From assembly GCA_021904315.1 (NCBI GenBank), contig CM038914.1, positions 6,014,001-6,078,000 on the forward strand: 64,000 bases of DNA, in the 5' to 3' direction. Within the stretch, counting starts at the first letter, position 1, and each line of letters starts with the position of its first letter. Shown here piece after piece: positions 34,640 through 47,460 of the stretch. Both the position numbers and the translations under genes were made by a program. This stretch comes from Sphagnum magellanicum (taxonomy: Eukaryota > Streptophyta > Sphagnopsida > Sphagnales > Sphagnaceae). The notes under the pieces were generated by a model that was not told the origin of the DNA, did no database searches, and saw only the letters and a program-made list of their open reading frames with translations.

Positions 34640-37600
34640 CACTATGAAAAAATATAGGGTTTTACAACTAGGTTTGCAATTGGGTTTTCTAGTTGCAACA
34701 GACATTTGCAACTCATGGTATTTATATGGCCTTGAGTGTTAACAAACAAGTCGTAACAATTGTAGTGGACACCTTATGTTGTATACAATAATGTATATAT
34801 GGTGTAACTCACTTGCAATTATATGCAACTTCTTTGCAATTAATTTTCATGTTAGATTTTCATGCACATTCCAATGTGGTGAACGAAATGCTAACATGGA
34901 TTTTCATCCATTTTTCAACGGATGATGTATGTTAATACCTTTTGCAACTTATTTACAACTATTTTACAACTAGTTTGATGAATATAATCTTTAATTATTT
35001 CATTAATCCATTTGATGTGAATGGATTCTATTATAATCATTTGCAATTTATTTACAACTATTTTACAATTAACTTGATGAATATATTCCTTCATATTTCA
35101 TTCGTCCATTTGACAAATGGATTTTAAATATCCTTATCTTTTGTAACTTATTTCCAACTATTTATAACTAGTTTAATCAATATATATTTTAATTATTTCA
35201 TTCATCCATTTGAGCAATGAATTTAGTTCTTATCTTTTGCAATTAACTTACAATTAAATATGAAATGAAAATAAAGGATTTAGTGACTAATTTGCAACTA
35301 GGTGTTTAAGTTTGGGTGTTAAAGCAATTGTATGGTAGTTGATTTTAATAGTACTAAATAATTAAAGTACAACTTACAATGCAATTATACAAACTTCACA
35401 TAACCATTATCATGTTGTCTTAATTATATTAGATAATGTTGAATTGCATGGCACATCACTATTTATAAACATGAAATGGATTTGAAACTTTAAATAGATT
35501 TACATTCCATGTTGAAGAATACATTACAAAAAAAATTAGAAAATGTTTCTATCAAAAGATAATTTAACTATGAATCTAAACATAATGCCTAAACTATTTT
35601 TATAACAAACATATTTTTCTATATAAAAAAAGGTCAAATCATAAAAATGATGACCCACAACAATCAAATATTGTCATCTAAAACACTATGTTTCATAAAT
35701 GATTTTATTTTATTTTGTTGAAATGGAACTTAAGCCATGTAATTTTTTCAATCCACCTTATTTGCTTGAAATTTGCCATGTTGTGATATTTAGTTCCACA
35801 TGTGAAATGAAATTAATAGCATATCATAACATAACACTGTAATGTAAAAATATTTAAATAATCCCTTCAACTTGAATAAAACTAGTTTATAATTACACTA
35901 ACACTAAAGTGCAACTTATTTATCATTAAAGTGCAACGTATGTAGAACATTGATACAAACTAAACTATAATTTGTACACTTGCAAATATAATCAAATATT
36001 GTGTTTACAATTAGGTAAACTAAATTACAATTTTAGGTATTTTTGAAAGAGTCTTACCTTGTATACATAATTTTGATGTTGATGGATTGAAACATAATGA
36101 AAATTTGGCCCTATAACATAAAAACAATAAAATTCATCACAAATGTTCAAACACAAAATAAGACATATGTAACATGATTATCATTGAAAAATCACCTTTC
36201 ATAAATCTCTCATCACTATTAGTTAAACTAAACTTATACAATTAACTTCTAAATATTTAATGAAATATATTTTCACATCATATTTTCTTAATATATGCAA
36301 ATAAACAAAAGACCAAGAATCACAAACCTTTAACATCCAAGAGTAAAAGTAAGAACCTTCAACATTTAAAAGTAAGAGTAAGAATTTTTAACATCCAAAA
36401 ACAAAAGTAAAAACCTTCAATATCTAAGAGTAAGAGCAAAAACTTTCAACATCTAAAACAAAAAATAAGAACTTTGAACATTCAAGAATAAGAATAATAA
36501 CTTTTAACATCAAAAAATAAAAATAAAAACCTTCAACATCCAAAAGAAACAACAAAAACCTTCAACCTTTTTAAAAGCAAAAACCTTCAACCTCTTTAAG
36601 AACAAAAACAAGAACCTTCAACCTTCAAGAACAAAAACAAAAGCTTTCAACCTCTCTAAAAGCAAGAACAAGAACCTTCAACTTCCAAGAGCAATAACAA
36701 AAACCTTCAACCTCTTTAAGAGTAAGAACAAAAACCTTCAACCTCTACGAGTAAAAATAAAAACCTTCAACCTCCAAGAATAAAAAGAAAAGCCTTCAAC
36801 CTCTTTAAGAGTAAAAATAGGAACCTTCAACCTCCAAGATAAAAAAAAAAAAGTTTTAAACTTTTGAAAAAGCAAGAACAAGAACCTTCAACCTCCAAAA
36901 TAAAAAACAAAAGCCATCAATCTCCAAGTTATTTAAATAAATAATAAAATTTATAACAACCTTTTGGTTTTAGTTTTAAAGTAAACAAACAAAAATAATC
37001 TTAGTTATAACACATGATATGAAAATTGCATCACCAAAAGACTAGGAAATACACAAAATGTTTGAATATGAAAAGATTTATAAAAAAATCATTTTGAATT
37101 TTTTGACAATAAGCCTAAGCACATGAAGGTCATTAATGCATTAAGGTAGATCTACTAATATACTGCCATGTGTCACTTGCTTAAAGGTTTCTCGCCCAAA
37201 TTATAAATCTTTAAATTTCAAATTAAGTTGAAATACAATTGCATATTAGTTGCAAATAAGTTGAAATGTCATATATATTGTGTGATGGAAATGTATACAC
37301 GTAGCATGATCATATGTGTTACTCAAGGTCGTACATTATTGCAAAGTAGTCATTGATTAGTAATTAAATTTATCTTAGTTGTGATGTAATTGTTATATGC
37401 GATTAAAATGCAACTTGTTAACAGAGTCAAACATGGTTGATTATAACCATATATACAATGTGTACATTATATTGTATAAATATATATCTTCCAACTAATT
37501 TGCAACTATAATACAAGTTTTTGATTTTTTTACATGACATTTTATTTATTAATTTATTGTAATTCCATGGGACAGTTGCAATGCAGTTATATATTAATTG

Positions 37601-37657
37601 TTTTGGAACTCTAGTTTTAAGGTAGTCTAATTGTCACAAACACAATTTTTCATAGTG
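34640..37657. mobile_element. CACTA-type non-autonomous DNA transposon 3
   Basis: A 3018-bp element with termini CACTATGAAAAA at both ends (complemented at the right), flanked by a perfect 3-bp duplication GTG (34637-34639 and 37658-37660). Subterminal TTGCAACT/AGTTGCAA words repeat many times at 34660-35350 and again at 37200-37630. The interior is AT-rich with no transposase and holds a tandem array at 36325-36925. It lies beside the LINE, just after a TAGG tract. Confidence 0.87.
36325..36925. repeat. Tandem array of AACCTTCAACCTCCAAGA units
   Basis: About 600 bases of a unit of roughly 30 bp, core AACCTTCAAC(A/C)TC, followed by AAGAGTAAAAACAAG-like spacers, with around 18-20 copies of moderate divergence. 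It lies within CACTA element 3. Confidence 0.85.
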
Positions 37658-37909
37658 GTGGTAAGCTTAATTTAGCTTAATTTATTTAACTTAACCTAGC
37701 TACCTTAATTTAGCCTACTTATTTTAGTCCCTTAAACATGCACATATGTTACAAGAATAAGAAGTTGAACCTTTCACCTTCACAATGATAAATCAAGTTT
37801 TTACTAACATATTACACCTCCAAAAGGTCACAATTTTTGTCAATATTTTAATTTCACATGTTTATTTCATATCATTCTTTATGTAAGAAAATAAGAAAGT
37901 TAAGTAATT

Positions 37910-38275
37910 AATAAGTAGATTGGAGGTAGGTTGATAAGGTAGGTTGTAAAATGATAGGTAGATAGAGGAGGTAAGTATGTAGGAAATAAAAGGTAAGTAG
38001 GTAGGTAGATAGGTAAGTAGACTTAAGCTATCTACTTAGCCTAGGTAATAGATAGGTAAGAATAGACTACCTACTTAGCTTATATAATAACTAGGTAGGT
38101 AAGTAGGTATTCCTAGGTTATTTACTTAACCTGTGTAATAGCTAGGTAGGTAGATAGGCCTTGGCTACTTACTTATTTAAGTCTACCAACCTAGCATAAG
38201 TAGTAGGTAAGTAGGCCTATTTATATAAGTAGGTAGGTAAATTTAAACTACCTACTTAGCCTAGATAATAATTAG
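37910..38275. repeat. TAGG-rich minisatellite
   Basis: Dense TAGGTAGG/CCTACTTA words in both orientations, with blocks such as CTACTTAGCCTAGRTAATA repeated about every 60 bases. Related to the tracts at 11.8, 19.8 and 58.9 kb. Confidence 0.7.
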
Positions 38276-38279
38276 TTAG

Positions 38280-39200
38280 CTTGGTTTAAAAATAACATAA
38301 AACATTCAATTTGACTTTAAAATCATTGATCATTTTGACCAAGCATATCATTTTGTTTTGTCCAACTTGACTAAATGTCCATTTTCATATTTCATTTTGT
38401 TTACAACTTTCTTTCTACATTGTTTGTTTTTCACACTTCAAATTTGATAAAAACAAGAACTCTATCTCGTGACACTTCCTTGGTGACTTAATCATATGTG
38501 ATGATAATGAAAAAGTCAATACCCTTGGACCTTTGTTTCACAAGTGACCCACTAGTTCACACAAGGTACCAACATTGGTTCTCATTGGCCCAATGAACCC
38601 ATAACCTTTCTCTTCTTGGATGAAAAATGTCATAGTCACTCTTTTTGTGGATGAAATGAAGGAACCTTGATTTTCATTATGGTCAGTATGCTTGGTAATT
38701 GGCTTGAAGCCCACAATTACGAGAAATAGTGTGCCATGTCTTGACTAAGTATTTTCAACAATTGGCCATCTCTTGTCAGTTACGTATTGTATTAAGGTCT
38801 GGGGTGATAGATTGTGTAATTTTCGTGATCACATTATATGACATAATCTTTTGATGTTGATCATACGTTCGTAATAATGACTAAAAAAATTATTTGTTAA
38901 ATATAAACTTTCTTCTAAATGGTTGAATCTGCCATCACAAACCTTTAAATGTCACAGAATGGCCTCACCATGGAAGTGCTTGTTATGATGGGTGCATTGC
39001 TTAGCTTGCTGGTGAATGGGGTTCTTGACACCTTACCCAACATAATGGGCGGGGTCTTGACAATTCTGTAGCACATAATGACCTTGCTAGGATTTTGCAG
39101 TGTAATAGGAGGGTGCCCTAAATCCATAAAGCACTGCTCCAAATTTTGCAGTGTATTTGGACGGTTTAAAAAATGGTTTGTGCTTTACATTGGGCAGCGC
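38280..39200. other. Intergenic, upstream of the DUF1818 gene
   Basis: No gene recognised. Near 39090-39155 the phrase ATTTTGCAGTGTA occurs twice about 55 bases apart in a GC-richer stretch. The remainder is ordinary AT-rich sequence. Confidence 0.35.
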
Positions 39201-39212
39201 CCACAGAGCGAG

Positions 39213-39275
39213 GGCACTACTGAAATAAAGAACCCCTTGGCTCCGCCTTGAGAGGGTCCTTATTTCAGTAACGCC
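39213..39275. repeat. Inverted repeat (hairpin) upstream of the DUF1818 gene
   Basis: Arms of about 22-23 bases (39213-39235 and 39254-39275) with core ACTGAAATAA/TTATTTCAGT are near-perfect complements around an 18-base loop. The surrounding GC-rich DNA repeats GGGCGTTAC-like words. Possibly a foldback element, possibly a regulatory structure about 200 bases before the coding start. Confidence 0.7.
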
Positions 39276-39477
39276 CAGCTCATGGGGCGTTACCCTACAC
39301 ATAATCCTCAGGTTACTAACGACCACCCTTGGCCAATGCATCTTTGTGCCAAAAGGCCCTTGTGGGGGCTCCACTGATACGCAAAGTACTTGCTGCAAGG
39401 CCCTTCCCACTGCCCAGTAGGATTAGGGACACGACTGCATCGAGCTTCACGCCCGGTAAGGGCTCTTCCGTGAGGGG

Positions 39478-42281
39478 ATGCCTCGTGATTTACGCCGGAT
39501 AAGGGCCTACTGTCAGGGCCTTACTATTCGTATTGCTCTCTTTTCTGCTGCTGCTGCCAACAACAGCGTTCAAAACAACTCTGCACTTTGCACCTCTTCT
39601 TCAGGAGTCGTCATGCGTGCAGCTGCTGCTTGTGACGGGCTCTCAATCCCGCGTCTGCTTCTTCCCGCATCTCGCGGGTCGGTGTCCGGAAACCATGTAG
39701 CCGCCTGCTGCTGCTGCCCGTCGTCGTCGTCGTCGTCGTCCTCCTCCTCCTCCTCCTTATGGCTGTCAGCTCATTCGAGACGTAGGGTTGATGCAGTAGT
39801 GGTTGGAGGGAGAAATGGTGGGGGAGTTGCGAAGGGGAGGCAGTTTCTCAGCAGCGGCTCAAGTTCGGCAGGCGACAGACGGAAGTGCTGCTCCAGGACG
39901 AATTTATGGAGTAAGCCTGGAGAGGGGATTCCTGTCGGGGAGTTTGGACAGAGAATAGTGGTGCCGGAGTATGATGAGGATGAAGATGTTGATGGAGAGG
40001 GCGAAATCAAGCTGGAGTGCGACGAGAGTGGTTGCGTCATTGTCATGGAGAAGTTCAAAACGCTCGCGGAGGAAGCCGGGGGAGACGGGTACTTGCGCTG
40101 CGACCTCACTGGTTAGTGACTGAGAAGACAGAGACAGAGACGGAGAGTTATAGAGTGCGTGTTTGTAATGCGTGCCTCATGGATTCCTCAGTTATAGCAT
40201 TTGTCACATAGCCAGAGAGAGTGCAACCACATCTCCATGGGTTTCGGATTTTAGGGTTTAGGGTTTAGGGTATGCAGAGCATCATCAAGCTGATGGCTTT
40301 TTGGATTGGCTTCTGGTGATATTGCAAGTAGTTGAAATTGTCACATTGCAATGCTGACATGCAATGGTGGTGAAATTGTGAGGTACACTGTCACATATTT
40401 GGTGCAGAGTCAGGCAATGGAAATGAAATGCTGCTGAACAGAAGTAGCTGGTTTTTGGGTAGGTTGCTACTTTGCAGATGAGCCAGCCCCTGTCAAAAGC
40501 TTTGAAGTGATTGAGGGCGAGGGATGGCGATTAGGCTATGAAACAGCTCCAGAATCAGAAGAAAGTTTTTGTGCAATTGTGAGGATAAAGCCTTCCTTCT
40601 TCCCCCTGGTCCCTGCTGTTCATTTCCTGGGCAATGCATTTTGTTGCAAGATTACTTCTACCTTAGATCAAGGCTGTTTGTGGTTTTTCCAAAGATCACC
40701 TCAGCACTTTGTTTCCCTGTTGCTGCCAGTCAAGTTTTCATTGCATGAGGTCCTGAGGGGTGACCTCCATGTGTATGTCAGTTGATCATTGTACATTTTT
40801 ACATCATAGAGTAGAGGATGAGACCACATGATGTTTTACAGCTTAAATGCTTGTCACTGGTGCCTGGGCTGGATTAGATTGGAGCAGGTGGATGGAGTGT
40901 TGCTTTGACAGCTTCAGAGTTCAATGACTTTTGTAATCTTATACAGGTGTGACATTGTGCATGGCAAGCATATATACTATGACTACAATTTGCATTGTTC
41001 GAAATTGAGAATTGTTGTCAAAATTTATCACACTGTATACACCTATTGTGAGTATATTTTCACAAGATCCAGTGAGTTTTTCTGTCCTGATATGAAAATG
41101 TTATTGAAGCTTGTGAACCTTCTGCAACTTTGTGTTCCTCTATTGTTGCAACATGACCATACACTTGACAAATGATTGCCAAATTGTTGCAGACATTAAG
41201 AAAGGGCATCTCAACAATGGATGAAGATGGGGTCATTGGCAAGGATGAAGTGGTGATGCAGGTGTGTATGGACTACCATCTTTTCAATTTGCTACTTCCT
41301 GCTACACTGTTAGTTTTTTGAGAACTTGTTATTTCTTGGACATGTACATCAAAGCCATAGCTGATTTGAAAGGCTGGTGCCCTTCCTCTCAGGTCCTTGA
41401 GAGGAGAGGCTGTAATCTTCAATTCAGGAAGGTATTTCTCCTTTTAGACAACTGAAGGCTTTGTTTGTGGGGTGTTTCTAGGTAGAAAGAGGAAGTGTAT
41501 GGATGGAGTGCAGTATTCCCAAGAAACAAGTGGCTATTTTCCAGAATCTTTGGAAGGTTTGTAGACATTTATTTGAATTTTCTCAGACCCTACTTTGCTC
41601 AAGTTATTCTAGACAAATGATAAGGCATGAACTCTTGATGCATTCATGAGAAGTGGAGTAAGATATAGATGTTGCTTGTTTTGTTTCTGTATGGTAACTT
41701 TCTTGTGTTTTGGCAGCGTGGTAGCAGAGCACTCATTGACAGCCAGCAGAAAACTGCATTTGAGCTTCGATTCATCTTGTCTGGTGCTTCAGGCAGGCGG
41801 CAGGTATATTTTTGAGCTTACATCTGGGCATTCATTTATACTGTTTAAGCCCTGTTGAGGTCTAGTCCCTTATGGTGCAGTAAACAATCAAGTGCCAGAA
41901 AGCCATCCCAAGTTTTTCATGCAAAGCATTACCCTTGCCCTAGTAGTTCAGAGACATGACCAGGGCCAGAGAAAGTTGGCCATGTCCATGAAATTGATCA
42001 CACCAGTGTGCAAGGTAGCTGTTAAATTGCACTTGATAGTCTTTAATTGTCAGAATGGATAGAGTTTGTATTGGCTAATGCTGAAAAGGGTGGCCAAAGG
42101 TTTGATTTGTATAGTTTTAATATCTGAAATCTTGCCATGAATATGGTCTGATTTTCTGCTGGTTGTTCAGGCTGAAGGCTTCTGGCCTCCTGAGGCAGTC
42201 ATGGATATGCTGAAGAAGGTGGATGCTGCAACATTGGAATTACAGTATAAGGCTCAGAAAGCTGCAGCAGCAAGTGCATGA
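39478..42281 (+). CDS. Predicted plastid protein with a DUF1818 domain, seven exons
   Basis: I rebuilt seven exons, all GT-AG: 39478-40111, 40478-40578, 40878-40946, 41193-41261, 41482-41556, 41717-41803, 42171-42281. They join in frame into 381 residues. The first ATG after an in-frame stop is at 39478; the in-frame ATG at 39613 (336 residues) is an equally plausible start. The N-terminus is rich in Ala, Ser and Arg, with a poly-Ser run of TCG/TCC codons (about 39720-39757), like a chloroplast transit peptide. An acidic stretch follows, then the domain: EGEGWRLGYE, a Gly-Gly-Trp-Ser-Val-Ala-Leu-Thr block, SEFNDFCNLI, a Trp-Met-Glu block, ELRFIL and AEGFWPPEAV. These match from memory the cyanobacterial DUF1818 family. 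Function is unknown; plastid stroma is inferred. Nothing looks broken. Confidence 0.78.
40250..40270 (+). promoter_or_regulatory. Three TTTAGGG units (telobox) in intron 1
   Basis: Three perfect plant telomere-type heptamers lie in the first intron of the DUF1818 gene. Teloboxes near plant transcription starts are known binding sites for Myb-type TRB proteins. Whether this one acts is unknown. Confidence 0.7.
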
Positions 42282-43240
42282 TAACTGTATGCTCCTGTGA
42301 TGATGTGCACATAGATTGCAACTCTAATTTGCTCTATCATCTTGTTGCATTATTTTGCTTATGCAATGTGCCAAGCTTCAACCATCTATGCCCATCCTCC
42401 TGCTATACACCAGTGTGTAAAGCTGTCGTTCATCTTGAGGAAATTGTCCATTGTGGCAGAAACCTGGGACCCCTTTGTTTTCTTAAACTTGTGACTTGTA
42501 GGAAGGTGCTGATCTTGAGTACTTGAATTTCACAAACTAGTCAGACAATCCATTCAATGTGCCGAATGTCTTCTGCAGAATCCTAAGCATTGAGTTTTGA
42601 GTGGTGCAAATTGGGCTGTGTTTGATTCTGACCAGCACTGACAACCATGTCATAACTGCAGGTTGCATGCCAGGAACACTTGTGGGAATGTCTTGGATGA
42701 ACTGATGGGTTGTTGTGATGTTAGAAAGACATCTTCTGATGTACATGGTCACTGCAGGTTGCAATGCCACACATGTAGCCACTGTTGAAGAGTGCCACAG
42801 TTTGAAGCGCTCACATGAAATCATGAGGTAAATTGCACAGGTATTGTTGTCTACTGCACTTGGCACTATTCCCTTCACTGTGGATGCTAGAGCCAAATTT
42901 ATGTCAAGGATCAAAAGCACAGTCATGCTGCTACTTGCTCTGTCTGATCTTTGAGAAAACATAGAATGATATTGTGTAGAACTGTCAGTTTGAGCCATCA
43001 TGTGCACAACTAAGGAGCATTGGAATGACATTTCTCCAACTTTCATGTTAGCTGCTAACTATGCCAAATTATGATTCCAATGTTTTTGTAGTGAAAAATA
43101 AGGTTTGGTTTTGAAGATCTTAAAGCTCATTGTAAGCAGAGAAAAAGGGAAACCTTTTGCCTGACAGATGGGATTAACAAAGTAATTTGAATGCATTATA
43201 TTCTTGAATTGGGCCAAAGTCGTTTAAATATTTTCAACCC
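42282..43240. other. 3' flank of the DUF1818 gene
   Basis: Probable 3'UTR followed by intergenic DNA. I see no clear AATAAA. The 169-codon minus-strand open frame at 42537-43046 shows no recognisable domain and probably arises by chance in this balanced-composition DNA. Confidence 0.4.
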
Positions 43241-44030
43241 AAGTGAAGGGCCCAAAATCCTTTTATAATGCCCTCTCTTTCCTTGTTCATTCTCTTTTAT
43301 TCTCTTTCATACTCAATTCAACTCATCTCCTCTCCTTTCCTCTCCCTTCTCACCTTCTACACCCTAGCCTTAAAACATGGAAGGGAGAAGACAATAAAGT
43401 CCTATGGCCTTTGTCTTTTTCATGGCCATCAAACATGCAAAGAACAAGCGTTTTGGCATTGAAGCAACATGTCATAAGAGTGATGTGTTGCATTGGTGCT
43501 GATGGTTTTTTTCATGATGGAAAGAGGAATCCCAAAAGACGAAACAGTGTGGAGCTATGAGAGACCAAGTGCACTAAGGAGTGACATTTTGTGCTAGTTT
43601 CTTGAAAAGGTTTTTAAATTACTTTCAATCAACTTTGGCTCTTACAATTTAATAAATGACCTGTATACTAATATAAACTAGATGTGCAAGTACACTTTAA
43701 AGATTGTTCAAAGGGATATTACTTTATTGACTTGTGATGAAATCTATGGGGTAGCTGTTGATACAATGTCAATTTTTGTCAAAGAATGTTGCACAACAAT
43801 TAAAACCATTTTGAAACTCCTACTGCTTGAAAAGCCAAATAGTGACAACAAAGGTGATTGTAGCAAACTTTGAAACTTTGAATGAAATACCTTACATATT
43901 TGGAGCTATGGACAACAACCACATATTGATCATTAACTTTAGTGGATTCTAAATTTCTTAGTATTGTTAAAAAGGATACTCTATATGTTCTTGTTTATTT
44001 CCATTGTGTTAATTCTATTTTTATCATTGG
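43240..44030 (+). pseudogene. Degraded PIF/Harbinger-like transposase fragment
   Basis: Broken plus-strand frames. The most telling block, at about 43860-43930, reads Phe-Glu-Thr-Leu-Asn-Glu-Ile-Pro-Tyr-Ile-Phe-Gly-Ala-Met-Asp-Asn-Asn-His-Ile, which fits the first catalytic-Asp region of HARBI1-type DDE transposases (Gly-Ala-Ile-Asp-x-x-His). The segment at 43682-43850 may be the preceding helical part. Frames shift several times, and no terminal inverted repeats were found. The assignment rests mainly on one motif. Confidence 0.45.
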
Positions 44031-44039
44031 TTTTGTTTG

Positions 44040-46780
44040 CATGGTCTATAGATTGTGATCAACCTTGATTAATTCATCTTTTTTTAAAAGTTGGAAAATA
44101 TGGTCCAAAGTTGTTTTGTTGCAATCCTTCATATGAGGTGAAAGAAAAGAATGAAGAAGCATGAAAGTTGATCGCAAAAATAGTTGAAAGCCCATCTTCA
44201 ACTTTGTGGGATTTAAACATAGAGTTTTAAACAAAATCCCATAAACTTCAATGAGGGCATTGATTTCTTTTACAAATAGGGGACATTGTTTAGACCATTT
44301 TTCCAATGTTCAATCAACTTCCAAGATGAACAATGAACACACTCACATGGAATGGAAATGTGTGTGAGTTAAAGTGAAACTCCCATGACCCTCGAGCCAA
44401 GTTTTCATGTCCTAAGGTGCTTCGAATCTTGGGATCAAGTTCCAAACAATGTTCAACCAATTACTCATGTTTGTAAATTTAACTTGGCGAGCTTGTCTTA
44501 GTCCCATCCTAAAACTCTTACGTGACTTTCTTATCCCAATATGTGGAGGTAGGAGGACATACAAATTTCCAAAAACACCATGAAAATTGGAATATTATTC
44601 AAAATCTTCACAAATAAAATATTTCCTTGATTTTTTTGACTTTAAATGTTATCAACTCTTGGAGCGTTACGTCCCAAAATTTCAAAAACATTTTATAAAC
44701 ACACTATGAGATAAAATTCCATATTCAAATTTAGAAGGACTAGCATGATCTTTACTAAAATCCATTTAAAATTGACCATTCATTATTATTATTTTTCATT
44801 GTTGAAAGATTTTATGTGTTAGCTTCACATAAATGAATATCTTTTTGATATCCAACAAAAGTTTTAAATTATATGCAACAGTGATTAAAAACTATCATTT
44901 GGATAATCCATGTCATCTTGTGTAATTTGCAACTACCCTATGCATCAATAGCTCAAACAAATAAATATTTATGTGAGTGGGTAGGTAAGTAATACATTGA
45001 GTAGGTGGATATGTTATCCAAGTATTTTCAGCCCAAAGAAAAAAAAAGATGTTTGCATAAAGATAAAATAAATTTTAGGCATTCATTGTAAATTTATTTT
45101 AAAAATTAATTTTGAGCAATTTGACTTTAACATCAAATCACTTGTGGATTATTCCAAATGGTTTGGTAATCATATTATTGGAAAATAATAAAACAATAGT
45201 AAAATCACATTCACATGTGCCATGAACCACTAGGTCACAATCTTATCTATGAATAATGAATTGTAAAAGGTCTTAGCCCGTGGTAATCAAAATGAAAAAA
45301 ACTTATAATGTATCCACGACAATAGATATTTTCATGAATTTTTTTCCCTTATGTTGGCTCATTCAATTAAATTAATCATGGGAAATTTTCATTTTATTTA
45401 TAATGTTTATGATATTAAATTTCAATCACTAACATTGACAAGTTCAATTCAGGTATGGTTGTTTTATACATATAATATGGCCAATTCCATGGTAAATGGC
45501 AAGTCCCCAAGCACCTACCCCCACTCCCAAGGGGGTCATAGTGATAAGTTTCTAGGGTTTTAATGGCAACACTATTTTGGTAGGTGACCTTTTTTGTGTG
45601 TAAAATATTCATTTTTCATTGAACAATGGAAGTTGTACATGAGAAAAAAATAGCATTAATCTTATTGAACATGGATAAAAAAAGCTAGAACAGACAATTC
45701 ATTTTTTAAGCAACTACATGAGGAACTAACATGTGCTAAAAAATTCATTCAATATACCCCCATTTTGATGGGAAAGAATATATGTATTAATAGTAGATCC
45801 TAAGGCCCATCATTGGTTATAATGTTTTCAAAGTGTTTTTGGGTATTTTAGATTGATTTCAAACTTTTAAAGTATATATATCAATACATTGAAAATAACA
45901 TTATGTAAAAACAATTCCATTTTGGAGTACACAAAACTAAGCACTAGTTACAACTACTTGTGTATTTGTTAGTGTGATTACACCTTATGACTATTGTTCC
46001 AACTAAAATTTACAATTGCATATGCTTACTTAGCATGGTCATTTGAAATTAATTTTATGATTAAAATGAGAGGATGCATAAGGTTTTTTGACCATTAAAA
46101 TGTTGGTGACAAGTTCCAAGTTGGACAAATGGCACTATGAAACCTACTTAAATTAAGCCACTTAGCTTAGTTAGCTAATTAGGGTCGTAAGGCTAGGTGG
46201 CATACTTTACCTAGCCTAGGTCATTTAGGTTAAAAACATGGCTTAGAAACCTATGTGGTTTATGTTAGACACCTTGGTTTGCTATAGTAGACACTTAAAC
46301 TACTTAGCTTAGACTAGGGTAAATAGGGTATTATAGTAAGGATTTGATCCCCTCACTTCCACATTGAAGGGCAAAATGCTTATCATTGCAACAATTTTTT
46401 TCATACAACATGAAATGGACTCACATATGAATGAACATTTTTAATAACCTATTGAAATGACCTATTCAATTTACCCTTGGCTATGTAGGCTCCCTAAGGG
46501 CTTACATAGGGGTTAAGTTAACTAATTAGGGTGTACCTAGGGGCAAACGTAACAGTTGACTATGTTACTTGGGTTATTTAAGCATTATCTATGGTTGTTT
46601 AGGTTACCTAAGGCCTACTTAAAGCCCACCTAGGGGCTACTTCAAGTGTGTAGGGCCTATTTAAGGATTGTTTAAGGTACTTAGGACATCTAAAGGTTAT
46701 TTAAAGCTACCTAGGTCTACCTAGGGGTTGTTCGGCTACCTAGGGGTTATGTTAGAAGTTATATTGTAGTTACAGACTTT
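44040..46780. other. AT-rich intergenic DNA
   Basis: No gene recognised. A minus-strand open frame at 44046-44306 has no domain I know. From about 46130 the sequence becomes rich in CCTAGG, TTAGGTTA and CTACTTAAAG words, a degenerate array that resumes beyond gypsy copy 2 at 59560-59830. Confidence 0.4.
46325..46400 (-). other. tRNA-like remnant (SINE-type internal promoter)
   Basis: On the minus strand an A-box-like TGCAATGATAAGCAT is followed about 25 bases later by a B box GGGATCAAATCC, the spacing of a tRNA-derived RNA polymerase III promoter. It does not fold as a full tRNA by eye, so it is more likely a SINE head or tRNA relic. Confidence 0.35.
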
Positions 46781-47384
46781 TATCCTAGTTACTATAGGTA
46801 ATTTGGGGAAAGTAAGTTTCGAACTGATTTTAGTGTGAACATGACTCAGCTTTTTGGTGTTTAGGATAAGTGGGATGGTGTGTGATCAGAATCCAATTTT
46901 TTAGATTTTGAAACACATCGTAGCTTATTGTGTTTTGCTATGTTTTTATGTTCTTGTTATGCAAGGAGTTTGTTGAAGTTTTTGTTGGTACTTGGATTCC
47001 TGCGTTTTACAAATGAGTAAAACTTTGAAATCCAGAAAACCTGCAGTTGATTTAGTTCAATAATGCTAGAGCTAGATTGCACTGTGTTCCTAGTTATTTT
47101 GTTTGCTATTGTATAAGATTGTACTGTTTGTTCTTTTGAGTTTTGCTCGAGCATTGGGTGACATGGTATTTTGTGTTTTGTTTGTACCTGTTGTAAGTTT
47201 AGTGTGAGTGCACAGTGTTACCTTTCTTCTTTTGTTTTGTTTAATTGTTCATTTGTAGGAACAACAATGGTGGTGGCAACCTGAGCCACCACTGCCATCC
47301 CCAAGAACTACAACAAGAGCCGTAGTGCAGAAGCAGGAGCTACAGTGTAGAAGGAAGAGTTGCAGTGCAAAAGGAGGAGTTGCA

Positions 47385-47460
47385 GTCCAGGGAAGAAGAA
47401 GTAGGAAGAAGGAAAAGAAGAAGGAGAAGGAAGAAAAAAAGAAAAAGGAAGGGGGGGAGC
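47385..47460 (+). repeat. Purine-rich GA/AAG tract in the copy 2 leader
   Basis: About 75 bases of GAAGAAGRAAA-type sequence before gag, equivalent to the tract at 16040-16130 in copy 1. Confidence 0.6.

Noticed and set aside
36325..36925. CRISPR-like appearance of the 30-bp array
   Set aside because: Units and spacers are both repetitive and diverged, there are no unique spacers, and this is a eukaryotic transposon interior.
42537..43046. 169-codon minus-strand open frame downstream of the DUF1818 gene
   Set aside because: No recognisable domain and no splice or promoter context; it probably arises by chance in balanced-composition DNA.
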